Positions 23,929 through 34,619 of a stretch of DNA of 64,000 nt are shown piece by piece (the stretch's first letter is position 1; each line of letters opens with the position of its first letter). The DNA comes from Silurus meridionalis. Taxonomy: Eukaryota; Chordata; Actinopteri; Siluriformes; Siluridae. The notes beneath the pieces were generated by a model that was not told where the DNA came from, made no database searches, and was given only the letters and a program-made list of their open reading frames with translations. The DNA lies in assembly GCF_014805685.1 (NCBI RefSeq), contig NC_060904.1, forward strand, positions 13,147,811 to 13,211,810, written 5' to 3'. The position numbers and the translations under genes are program-made.

Positions 23929-23998
23929 CTTCATGAGGTCATACCCCGAGAACTGCCATGCAACTTCATGAGGCCAGACCATGAGAACTGCCATGCAA
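23929..23998. repeat. two-unit 35-bp tandem repeat
   Basis: Units at 23929-23963 and 23964-23998 both run from CTTCATGAGG to GAGAACTGCCATGCAA with a few differences between. Confidence 0.85.
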
Positions 23999-24284
23999 CA
24001 AAACAATCAACTTTCTAATCTCAGGAGAGGATCTCTTTAATCTGAGGAGAGAAAGACATTTGTTCAGCTGCCCTCATCCTTGGGCCAAATGCTTTCCCTC
24101 CTGGGGATATGGCCGGGACATGGAAAGATGACAGAAGTTTCCAGATTTCAAGCTACTATACTTGCATACTGTAATTATTACATTTTATGAATGTATGTAT
24201 TTTACCTTTACATGTTTTGTATCATTTTAAAAGTCTCTGTGCGATTGGAAATATGATCTCAGTCCCATATCAGTAGAACAGACC

Positions 24285-24361
24285 AAAAATAAAGATCTCA
24301 GGTTTAAGGAAAATTCTGTCCTACTGATGTATGAATTGTCCTGGAGAAGATCTTTATTTTT
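24285..24361. repeat. 14-bp inverted repeat
   Basis: AAAAATAAAGATCT (24285-24298) and its exact complement (24348-24361) are separated by 49 bases. They could be ends of a tiny MITE or a hairpin. Confidence 0.8.
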
Positions 24362-25233
24362 ACTCTAGGTGGTATTTGGTTTTAAGGATTGCAAAGCTTT
24401 TATTACTTTGAATTTACAAGTGTTTATGGTGGTTTGGGTATTTAAGGAGATTTGGTGAAACACTCAGGAAAGCATTCTGTAGTCAGATCTGCCCACACAG
24501 TCTCTGTGTGTCTCTGTTGCCAGGTACAGTAACTCTTTACCAATTCTTTTGTAAACTGTTTTGCTAAAATATTTGGTTTTATGCTGATCATGTTAAACCT
24601 TTTAACTTTTTTTCTATTATTTGTTCTAGATTTGACATTTGTTTATTCCTTATTGTCTGGCAAATAAATATAAACTTCTTGATAAATTCAAAACAAGGAA
24701 TTAGGTATTTTTTTTTAGGAGCATGCGTTTTTCTTTTATCGGTATGTCCTTTTCTTTTATCATTGTAGAAGTTTTCTTAAAAAATTAACAGACCTAAAAT
24801 CTAAAACAAACGAACATTACCATCAGTTTGGCACAAATCTCTGCTGCATGTATCCCGCTGCAACACTTACGAGTGTAATTGTAATACCATGACATGCCTC
24901 TTTGCAATAAGTAAGACTAACGAGAGAACATTTTATGGGTACTGGAGGTACTCCACCTTACTGGAAGTACTCCAAATTTGTGGTTTATTAACACAAGTGA
25001 GATTTTTTAGATTGGCTGCCTTAAATGCAATTGACAAAACTGGTGAAAAAATCCGCACCAACTGCAATTGGTGCCTAGGCAGGTTTTTAGTGCAGGTTCA
25101 GAAGACACTGGATAATTGCCTTTCCTTGAATAAGTCTTCTTGGAAGTCTGGGAACACAGTATAAATTATAATTTATATATCTATAAATCACTTTTAAGCT
25201 AGAAATATCTGCCTGGATATATTCTAAAGATGT

Positions 25234-25502
25234 ACAGATAGCCCCTCAATTACAAGGGTTTGACTTTTGATTTTTTGATCTTCCGATGTTACAACAAAAT
25301 TGTAATTTTAAGTTTTGTGTGGGAGGCAAACGTAGCAGCATTCGCAAACCGACGCCTCCTGCCACAGACATATATACTGTATATTTTATACAATATGGTA
25401 CTGTGAATTGCTCTGTTTTGCGAAATTATGAACTGTAGTTTAAGTTATTAACAAATTATTGTATACTACTATTCTCGATCGTTAGTCAGGGACTACCTGT
25501 GT
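25234..25502. mobile_element. pogo/Tigger-like short non-autonomous element
   Basis: The left end ACAGATAGCCCCTCAATTAC and the complement of the right end, ACACAGGTAGTCCCTGACTA, form imperfect inverted repeats. They resemble the ACAGGTAGTCC(T)CGACTTACG termini of vertebrate Tigger-type elements, and TA flanks both sides. There is no coding capacity in about 270 bp. Confidence 0.55.
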
Positions 25503-26941
25503 ATTGCAGCAGTGTCTATACACTGGGGACTGACAGTTTGTTACTAAAATCACATAACCTATTAAGAGCAATTCTTAAAGGTGTGGGGTACCTCTGCCCC
25601 TCACAAAACAATGGACCCACAGTAGGACTTCACATAACATCATGGAGATAAAGTGTCTTTTATTTAAACATTTTTTTTTTGCTGGCCATGCAGGTTGGCA
25701 GACAGCACACAGTGTCTGCACTTGGGACTCGAATTTGTGCTGTGGCTGAACCCAGAATTACTGCCAAAGATACTGCTGTACATTAATACACTTCAACCTC
25801 TCTACCTTAAGAAGCAAAAAAACAAACTTTTAGAAACACCAGCAAGATTTTGGCTGGGGTTTTTGAAAGAGCTAGTAAAAGTAGCTATATTTTTAGTAGT
25901 ATATTTTGAAGCAAAGACAAAGAGAGAAATGGCAGCAATAGCTAACATTGCCAGAGCTATAGCTTCAGGGTAAGACAGTTTCAGAACTAGTAAAAGCAGA
26001 TTGAGTGACTGAAGTAACAAGAAAAGGTTGGGCCGTATGCCAATGCTCAGGAGAGTAAGAACCCACTAAGGCCATTCTTCAATCAAATTCTTCTTCTTGA
26101 TTTGTTTTCTCAATGCAGGATCAAATTTACTTCTGTAAAAAACTGTTTTCAACTACCACCATGTTTTAGGGGTCTATTCCGCATTGACTTTCATTGCACA
26201 TTCACAAGGTCTCCCAGGGTAGCCATGAGAGCATAACGATCTTGTTCTTCTCTCACAGGGGTCTTTTTTTTTTTTTTTTTACAGCCCATTCTGTATCTAT
26301 TGAAAACAAACAAAAAAAGTTAAGACTTCTGCTACCCTGGCTGCTTCATTCACACTACAGAAGAAGAAAAAAACATTTATTCTTACTTTATCCTTTTCAA
26401 ACATTTCAAAGAAAATAAAGAAAATATGTTGATTTAAAAAATGAAGGTGTAGAAAATAGGTCTCTAAATGTAATGTTTAGTTGCCATAACTATCATCAAT
26501 TTCTAATAGGACAGGTGTGTACAGGAAATCTGAGATCTGTACAAACCAGAATGAAACAAATAAATAGAGGGTACAAAAAAAGGAAAAAAAAATAAAAGAA
26601 AAAACAGATAATTGGAAACAGGAACCATATAGGAAACAGGGTCACAACTAAGTTCACCAAAGCAAGGTTGCCCAAAACAGGTATACATTGCCCATCATTT
26701 AAACATTTAAATAACAACATATAGCTACTGCTTAGTGGTTATAACTTATTTAACAACATATAAATAGATGTCAGGTTTATTTTACTGTAATTTGCTAATA
26801 TTAATTAATATATCAATATAAATTAATAAAAATGTCAGCTGTTGGTTGTTAACAATGGACATGCACCATGTGACATTACAACACAGTGTAATGGTCTTTA
26901 TATATTATATATGCTGACATACATTAAGATTCACGATATAT
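25503..26941. other. intergenic stretch, no gene seen
   Basis: It includes a poly-T run near 26263-26280 and a purine-rich region at 26560-26640. No recognised element. Confidence 0.5.
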
Positions 26942-27424
26942 ATCAAAGTATAGGGACACCAGACTTTTCCAGGCAAATGTTACCACGAATTTGGAGGCAC
27001 TAGCATTTAATTTTCCCTTTATTCAAACTAGGAGACCCAAACCTGTTCTGTCATGACAATGCCCCGTGCACAAAACAAGCTCCATGGAAATATGCTTTAA
27101 ATGGGTTGAAGCTAAAGAGCATGAGTGGCTGCTGTAAAGCTCTGTCCTCAACCCTGTTGAAAACCTATGGGATGAATTTGAATGTTAACAGCACCCCAGG
27201 GCTCCTTATCTTACATATTACCTGATTTTATTAACACCTTTACTAGAAGTTGAATCTACAGAAATTTCAACAACCACACTTCAAGATCTAGTGGAACATC
27301 TTCTCAAAAAAGTGGAAGTTATTATAACAGCAAATAGGGCAAGATGTGTAATGGGATATTCAAAAAAAAACTTGTACAAATCTTACGGTCAGGTGTCTAC
27401 ATAAATTTGTCTATATAGTGTATA
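26942..27424 (+). mobile_element. Tc1/mariner-like element, internally shortened, both ends present
   Basis: The left end TATCAAAGTATAGGGACACC and the right end GGTGTCTACATAAATTTGTC followed by TATATAGTGTATA are both preserved. Between them lies a decayed C-terminal transposase region (CCTCAACCCTGTTGAAAACC codes LNPVEN). At 0.48 kb it is far shorter than an autonomous copy and its frame is broken. Confidence 0.75.
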
Positions 27425-27764
27425 TTGTTAATTTCTAGTGTTCATTAGATTGAAAGCACAACTCAGTGGTGGAGATAGGGGGTGGCCAGGGGTGACCGCA
27501 GCCACCATGGACTTAATCATGTCCACCCCACTGGCCATCCCACTTGTAATTATCAAGTCTATACAATAATGTTTGGACCATGAAACACTCACTGGTAATC
27601 ACTGATCACTGTTCACTGAAAAACACTATTAGTACTACTAATGTCTTGGATTTTGGAAACTGAATGCTGAAGTTTTATTGTTTGCACTTGAAATTAATTT
27701 CTGTTTTAGTAGCCTACATAATTTACATGATTTTCTGGTCTTTATTGACATGATTTTCTGGTCT

Positions 27765-27840
27765 ATCTGTATAAGGCTGCTTTAAAACAATGTCCATTGT
27801 AAAAAGCATAATACAAATAAAATTGGATTTAATTACATTT
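27765..27840 (+). mobile_element. L2-type LINE 3' end
   Basis: GGCTGCTTTAAAACAATGTC followed by CATTGTAAAAAGCATAATAC and AAATAAAATTGG matches the conserved 3' tail of the L2 copies at 31470 and 34620. Confidence 0.65.
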
Positions 27841-28509
27841 AATTTCATAAGTTTAATTTGATCAAATGGTTTTAAATAACAAATTAGGACTTTTAGAATT
27901 TAGAGTTTCATATTCATTTTAATACAATTAAAATATTGTAGCAATTGCACATTATACATCATTGTGATTTGGACACCTACAATACTTTTAAAATGAAATA
28001 AATTAGATTAAAACAAAAATTTCTAGGCAACATCACAAGATCAGATCACTGCCTACAACAAAATAAAATGGCAATAACATTAAAATGTACATAACACCAG
28101 TACTCCTGAACCCAATGGTTTCTAAACAGATTAAACTTAATACAACATAATACTGTAAATAATGTACAATAATATGGTGGACTCCTTAGAATAGAACAAC
28201 AGTAAATAAATAGTTGGCCATTTCACCTTTTACTTGACCCATAAAAGCATTTTAGCTGTGAAACAATATTGCATCTACTGTAGTAATATTAACTTATTTA
28301 AACTTGGTACCTGGAAGAAACATATTTCACAGTGGTAATACTAAATTAAGCGTAGTTGAATATTAGATTGCTGTGTTTTTATTTCATTTGGTATATTATA
28401 TGTTTTCCAAAAGTAGAAAGAAGTGTATGAATACCATATCATAGCCATCATCTGTATCATTTAAACTCGAAAAATCAGTCTATGCAGTATTTCTGGATGT
28501 GATTTTGGA

Positions 28510-28769
28510 AGAGGTCAGACAGGGGCTCGGTGGTGTTAAAGAGCTGCTGGATGATTGGGCAACTACTAGAGACAGCTAGAAAGGTACTTGCTGTTGCAGC
28601 TGGAAAAAAAGGGAGACAAAGAGACGAGGCGGTGAAATAGGGAAGTGCAGGAGAGCATAAGGAGAAAGAGGTTGGCAAAACAGGATTGGGATTAGAGTAA
28701 TGAGAAAAGTAGGCAGGAGTACAAGGGGATGCAGCAGCAGGTAAAAAGGGACAAATGGAGTGAGGCATG
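28510..28769. repeat. purine-rich low-complexity tract
   Basis: The + strand is dominated by A and G. This makes long but meaningless minus-strand frames (up to 133 aa, rich in S, P, L and F). Not coding. Confidence 0.7.
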
Positions 28770-28985
28770 ATTGAAATGGGGTATATCGGCAGGAGAATGC
28801 TGAGGATGGAGCCACCAGGAAGGAGGAGAAGAGGAAGGACAAGGAGAAGGTTTACGAATGTGGTAAGGGAAGACATAAAGGCAGTTAGTTTAAAAGAGGC
28901 AGATGTAGAAGACAGGGGGTATGGAGATGGATGATCCGCTGTGGCGACCCCTAATGGGAGCAGCCAAAAGAAGAAGAAGATTTTT
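28770..28985 (+). mobile_element. RTE-like LINE 3' end
   Basis: The sequence encodes remnants of the MGYIGRRM...EPPGRR and FxNVVREDxxAVxLKEADVED tail, then the untranslated end GATCCGCTGTGGCGACCCCT and a short AAGAAGAAGA array. It is 5'-truncated. The same tail ends the SINEs at 22452 and 60357. Confidence 0.8.
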
Positions 28986-29639
28986 TCCCACTAGGCACTT
29001 CTGAACATTTGATCAGATACTCTCAATGAGCAGTTGCTTCGTTATGTATTACTTAGCCAAAAGATCAACCTGTCATCACCTGTACAGTGATAGGAACTAA
29101 AAATTCTGAGGTCATCATACTTTGTGAGACCAGTTTAAGTAGAGAAAACATTCATATAAACAAGAACATTGCTTGTACTAAGTACATATTAGTCATCACT
29201 TTTACAGGAACTCTGGCTTAGTCTATTTGGTTAATTTAATTTCTATTTCAAAAAACAAAAATTATATTACTATACTATTTAACTATTTAAGTAACATAAG
29301 AAAAAAAAACACTGTTTCAAATTCCAGTAAATGTAGGCATGAAGGAACAAGCCTCTATTTAAAGATTGGCCGCTCAAAAACAACTTAGTGGCTAATTGCC
29401 ACATATTAAGGCTTTTATAAGGTATAATCTACATATACCTTATAAAAGTGCATTTCAGGGTTCTTTTTTCAGCATTTAATATTGGTAGATTTACAGTTTG
29501 TAATGATCAAAATGATTATTGACTTTGGATTGTTTACTATTTTGCATTTGATTGGACACTGAAATTGAATGAGTTTGGTCTAAGAAAATAAATTGTCACC
29601 TTGGACTTAATGTAAAAAACGCAGAAAAAGGGACGCGCA
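28986..29639. other. intergenic stretch with a hairpin
   Basis: It holds a perfect 14-bp inverted repeat (29412-29425 and 29435-29448, CTTTTATAAGGTAT and its complement) around a 9-base loop. Otherwise AT-rich and unassigned. Confidence 0.55.
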
Positions 29640-30180
29640 GACTTTAATGGTGGACTGAGCCAACCTTTTTGCTTCAACTACTTCTGCAGAAACTCCAGCA
29701 CTAAACCAACCAGGCGGTGGACTGGGTCCGAATGGTGCCGAGAACACCATACAGTGAACAGACGCCATCTCGCGGCATACAACCTCTTCGTGGAGAGAGC
29801 TCTGGGTTGGAGAATGGTCTCTACCACCTCGGTGAAAAGACCTGAGCCTCTGAGCTGTGCCCCAGCCACAGCTTCCACAACTCGAGGCAGGGGTGAACTA
29901 TTGTGCCCTCTGATTGCTCAGCGGAATCTCCCATGGAGGCTGTTCGAGGAGGGCCAACAAGTCCGTGAACCATGGATGACCCGGGCACCGCCGGGCTTTC
30001 CAGGAGGAGACGGACCCCATTGTGTCTGCTGCTTCATTTAAGCAGCACCATGAGAGTTGGAACACCGCCAGTTGTCTTTTGGACTCATGGAACCTGTCGA
30101 CTACCAAATCAACAGCATCGCCGAACAAGCTCGAAGGAGAGAGTGGGGCGTCCAGCAGCACGATATTTTCCTTCAAATCT
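29640..30180 (-). pseudogene. DIRS-like retrotransposon remnant
   Basis: On the minus strand, 29678-29878 reads VVETILQPRALSTKRLYAAR then WRLFTVWCSRH, resembling the N-terminal SAM-like part of the tyrosine recombinase of DIRS elements. Just upstream on the same strand, 29898-30176 contains CPGHPWFTDLLALLEQPPWE, like the end of the DIRS RNase H region, preceded by LFGDAVDLVVDRFHESKRQ, which looks gag-like. These parts are normally far apart, so the copy is internally deleted. The block is clearly GC-richer than its surroundings. Confidence 0.65.
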
Positions 30181-30480
30181 CTTAAAATGATGATAATGGT
30201 GATGATAATCCATCAAGGTGCATCACAGCACTCCATTGTGTCCATATGTTTGTCAAGACTAGAAGCTGTCATACACACAGAGACCAAGCCTTCTAGAAAT
30301 CGCTCTACCCAGTCACATTGCTTTTCCACCTGTTACACATTCATCTGTATGCCCATGTTATTGTTGTGTTCATCTTCTTCATGCTTTTTATTATTTTCCT
30401 GTTTCCTGTGTTTAGCATTTGCGTGTTTGAAATGTTTGTGTTTTTGGTTTTACATCTATACACAAAAGATATGTGGTTCA

Positions 30481-30745
30481 TATGAGGAGAGACCTGACTT
30501 CAACCCTGCTGAAAACATTTGGGATGAATTAAAATGCTGACTGAACCCCAGGCCCCCTCACCAACACCAGTGCCTGGTATTACTAATGCTCTTGTGATTG
30601 AATGACTCTCTAAAATCTAGTAAAAGATCTTCCCAGAAGAGTGGAGATTTCTATAACAGCAAATGGGAACTAAATTTGTAATTGGATGATCGAAAAGCAC
30701 AAATTATGGCCAGTTGTCCACAAACTTTTGTCAATTTGTTGGACT
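30481..30745 (+). mobile_element. Tc1/mariner-like 3' fragment
   Basis: CTGACTTCAACCCTGCTGAA then AACATTTGGGATGAATTAAA corresponds to the DxNPAENxWDEL region. CTTCCCAGAAGAGTGGAGAT and the terminus GTTGTCCACAAACTTTTGTC follow. The frame is broken after the WDELKC motif. Confidence 0.75.
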
Positions 30746-31136
30746 TTACTTACAAATTAGTAAACTTTATAATAAGATTATGATTGCATACTAAATTAAA
30801 GAGATCAAGTGAGCTCATATTTAATAATTAAGAAATAACTCACTGAAACCCAATATCATTTCTGCTGTAAAACAAATACTTTAGTTTGGTCTTTGTGCAT
30901 GTGTGGGACTTAGTAAAGAAGTGCGGCACATGCAGACAACGTGAGCTTATTTTCTTTCTGAAATAAGGCCAGCGTCTTTTAGCTCAATAGATTTTTTTTT
31001 AAAGAGCCATGCATTGCCATGCACATTGTGTGCTCCTGCTAGACGAAGTCTAAATCTTAGCACCAGATCTCCAGGAGAGAGTGATGGCAATCATCATACC
31101 ACAGTAATGTCTTCTATCTCCTAAGAGACATTTTGA

Positions 31137-31139
<3 letters not shown>

Positions 31140-31194
<55 letters not shown>

Positions 31195-31209
31195 TCTCTC
31201 TCTTTCTCT
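31140..31209. repeat. (CT)n microsatellite
   Basis: A nearly pure CT array of about 34 units. The Arg-Glu and Ser-Leu open frames over it are artefacts. Confidence 0.97.
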
Positions 31210-31464
31210 GTTTTATGTCTGTTGTGTCTCTGCATGCTGGATTATTGATTGGAATCCCACGGGCCTTCACATGACAGCTCTATTAAAAAAAAAAAGCCAT
31301 TCTCTCACTACCTCAGTGTTTATTGTCTGTAAATAAATGACAATAAAAATGCAATTAAAAGAGAATTCTTGCAAAAGGCATTTCCCTTCAATTTAGCCCT
31401 TGACTTGACAGGGCTCGACTGTTTAAGTAGAAATCAAAAGCTCAATTAGGTTATGTTTTTAAAT

Positions 31465-32340
31465 AGCAAATAGAATAGCAAAGTCCACTAAAGGTGGTAG
31501 AGCGTTTTCACATTTAGCTCCTAAACTCTGGAATAGTCTTCCTGACAGTGTTCGGGGCTCAGACACACTCACCCAGTTTAAGTGCTGTTTAAAAACATAT
31601 CTTTTTAGCAAAGCCTACACATAACACACATCGCATCATAACCTTGTGCTCCAGAACATCTGATCACATGCACATTATCAACTTGTGCTGTTAATATCAT
31701 GAACAGCAGCTACGCTAACTACTCTCCACTGCTTCTCTTTCTCTCCCCATCTCGAGGCTTCCTGAGGTTTGGCCAGCTCCAGTCACGTCCCTCCTCATGA
31801 AGATTATGGACTTTAAAGAAGTAGATGCCAAACTCGCAAACATCCTGAACCATCTAGAGACGTACCAGTGCCAATTGGATCCCACTGCATGTGTGGAGTT
31901 TGACATTGGACTTCCTGAAGTGTTTAAAGGCTCTGGCATGGAGAAGCTGATGCTGGATCTGTGATGATCACAAATGTTGAGCTCAGTAGCTCCTACTTTT
32001 ATACCAAAGACTGTTGAAAGAACATTTACTTATAATCTTATACTCCAGTGCTCATGTTAGTTCTCACTCTCCAGTGTTCTGTATTGTTGAAAGATTTATG
32101 ATCAAACTCTTGATGTCACCCAAATGAGGATGGGTTCCCCTTTTGAGTCTGGTTCCTCTCAAGGTTTCTTCCTCATTACATCTAAGGGAGTTTTTCCTTG
32201 CCACAGTCGCCATGGCTTGCTCATCAGGGATAAATGCACACCATTCACCTTGACTGTTGATTTCTGTAAAGCTGCTTTGAGACAATGTCTGTTGTGAAAA
32301 GCGCTATAGAAATAAACTTGACTTGACTTCACTTGACTTT
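31465..32340 (+). mobile_element. L2-type LINE 3' portion
   Basis: The end of the reverse-transcriptase frame is readable (RIAKSTKGGRAFSHLAPKLW then NSLPDSVRGSDTLTQFKCCL). A long 3' region follows with GGTTTCTTCCTCATTACATC and GAGTTTTTCCTTGCCACAGT, and the tail GAAATAAACTTGACTTGACT. It is 5'-truncated and better preserved at the 3' end than the copy at 34620. Confidence 0.8.
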
Positions 32341-32652
32341 TTGCTAATATTTTCATGTGTATTGTTTATGAAGTCCAAAAGGTAGCAGTTTAAGATTAAC
32401 CAGAGCTAATGACACATAATCGCCTATATGTATGATTAGAATCTGAGATCAAAAGTATGTGACTCATACTTTCTATGTTAAACAATGACAAACTCACACT
32501 TGAACATAGAAAAGATAAATAATAGGTAAAAATTAATTTGCTTTATCCCTAGACCCCATACATTGTAAATTAAAATCAAATTTAACTGGCTAGAAAGAAA
32601 AAACCTGTATAATAGTAACATAGTTTCACTATAGTAACATAGTTTCAACATG

Positions 32653-33077
32653 GTGAGACCTGCAATGTTGTATGGTTTAGAGAGATATTGACTAAAAGAC
32701 AGGAGGTGAAGTTGGAGGTAGCAGAGCTGAAGATGTTGAGGTTTTCGTTGGGAGTGACGACGATGGACAGGACTAGAAACGAGTTTATTAGAGGGACAGC
32801 GCATGTAGGACATCTTGGATACAAGGTTTGGATACGAGATTGAGATGGTTTGGACATGTGCAGAGAAGGGACATGGGGTATATCAGTAGGAGAATGATGA
32901 GGATGGAGCCACCAGGACGGAGGAATAGAGGAAGACCTAGGAGGAGGTTTATGGATGTGGTGAGGGAAGATATGCAGGTAGTTGGTTTAAAAGAGGCAGA
33001 TGTAGAGGACAGTGGGGTATGGAGATGGATGATCAGCTGTGGCGACCCCTAAGGGGAGAAGCCGAAAGAAGAAGAAG
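32653..33077 (+). mobile_element. RTE-like LINE insertion with 17-bp target-site duplication
   Basis: The 5'-truncated element encodes [40 protein letters not shown] and EDMQVVGLKEADVEDSGVWR, then ends with AGCTGTGGCGACCCCTAAGG and a GAAGAAGAAG tail. The 17 bases AACATAGTTTCAACATG flank it exactly on both sides (32636-32652 and 33078-33094). This points to a fairly recent insertion. Confidence 0.88.
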
Positions 33078-33309
33078 AACATAGTTTCAACATGACTATT
33101 ACTACTAAAGTTTATCTGTGGCCTCTCAAAATGATGTTTTTGCCATGGCGGAAAAAATAGAGTACAAGTAAGATCCAGCATTTTAATCACTTTGCATTTA
33201 AATTATTTTGTAACATCATAGTTTTGCCACTTGTTAGAAATAAGTGGTTAATGGGGTGGAATTTTTTTGTTTCATTTCTAATAAATATAGATTTTTTTCA
33301 GATTTTTCA

Positions 33310-33782
33310 AGCCATACGGTAAATTGGTTCTTCCCCAAAGTGTAACCACAAATTGGATAGCATATATTGTATAGGATGTATTTGGATGCGGGAGGATTTA
33401 ATGTTCCCTTCACTTTAAAAGTTCCAATCCTGTTCCAGCATTACAATATCCCTGTACACAACGCCAGCTCCATGAAGATATGCTTTACATGGGTTAGAGA
33501 GGAAGATCTTGAGTGGCCTGCTATATAGCTCTGACCTCAACCCTACTGAACAACCTTGAATAGAATGCTGATGGTGCCTCAGGCCACTACAGTATACTAA
33601 TGCCCTTGCAGTTAAATGAGCACAAATCATTACAAGCACACTATAAAATCTAGTGGAACATTTTCCCAAAAGAGTGGAGAATATTATAACAGTAAATGGG
33701 GACCTAATGTAGAATAGTTTTCAAAAAGCACAGACAAATCTTATGTTTAGGCGTCTACAAACTTTTGTCCGTATAGTATATG
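33310..33782 (+). mobile_element. Tc1/mariner-like element, most of the 3' half
   Basis: It begins with TTCTTCCCCAAAGTGTAACC and carries TTCCAGCATTACAATATCCC, GTGGCCTGCTATATAGCTCT and CTGACCTCAACCCTACTGAA. It ends with TCTACAAACTTTTGTCCGTA and a TATAGTATATGA terminus. Several frame breaks. Confidence 0.75.
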
Positions 33783-34619
33783 AGTAATTCATCCTTCTTA
33801 TTGAACATGTGTAACCCTTAGTTTGCAGTCAAATAAAACCAAAACAGCAATACTCTTCTGTCCTCATATTTAATAGCCAATCTAGAAGTCATAACAAAAG
33901 AATTCAAAACTCAGCTTCCTCTCGCTACATGAAAGCAAGCTTCAAAATGATCATACACATGGGTTCCTTTTCTAACCAGACAATATTCTTTAATGCAGAC
34001 AAATTGCTTTTTGTGCGTATCAGAGCTTCAAACACGCACACTGCATTTGGAGTAAACCTACATATAAACACACTCGCACACACACATACATGTAGTGCAA
34101 ATGACAGTGCAAATCAAAGCTGCTGTCTGCTATGATGTAGCCGCGTAAGCATCACGGCTTCATGCAAATGAGGGGGAAAGTCATGTTTTATTCATTCTTT
34201 TTGCACTCTGCACTTCATTCAGGTTTATTTTGCTTGGATATCCTTCACTATGATCTTGTCCTGCCCTCTCTCAGGAACAAACGCTCACAGATACACACAT
34301 AAATGTCAGCTGATTAATTTTACTCTATGTGCTGTTTTGTGTGGAATAAGCACAATGAATGTGCAAAAGAGGGAACGAGAGAATAAAAGAGATGGAGAGA
34401 GAATGGATGTTCACTTTAAAAGATGACACAACACAGGTTTGTACCAGGTGGCAAGCACTCGATGGATCAAATCATGATGAAAAAGATGAAGAAATGAAAG
34501 AGCAAAGGTAAAAACATGAAACTTACAGACGCACTTAAGCATAAACCAATGGAACTCAATGAACATGGCAGTGTCTCTCTGTGTTAGAGGATGTCTCACT
34601 TTCTGCTAGAGCTGAGCTG
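33783..34619. other. intergenic stretch, no gene seen
   Basis: It contains an octamer-like ATGCAAAT at about 34162-34169, in a segment free of obvious repeats, and short CACA runs near 34070-34085. No coding evidence. Confidence 0.45.

Larger units (their letters stand above)
22661..25233. other. intergenic stretch, no gene seen
   Basis: It holds a two-unit 35-bp tandem repeat and a 14-bp inverted repeat, listed separately. Open frames at 23225 and 24889 show no family resemblance. Confidence 0.5.

Noticed and set aside
28475..28876. 133-codon minus-strand frame
   Set aside because: It overlaps a purine-rich tract and an RTE-like LINE end on the other strand, and its residue bias reflects base composition.
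30022..30540. 172-codon + strand frame
   Set aside because: It runs across the antisense of the DIRS-like remnant, unassigned sequence and the start of a Tc1-like fragment (ending ENIWDELKC). It is a chance join.
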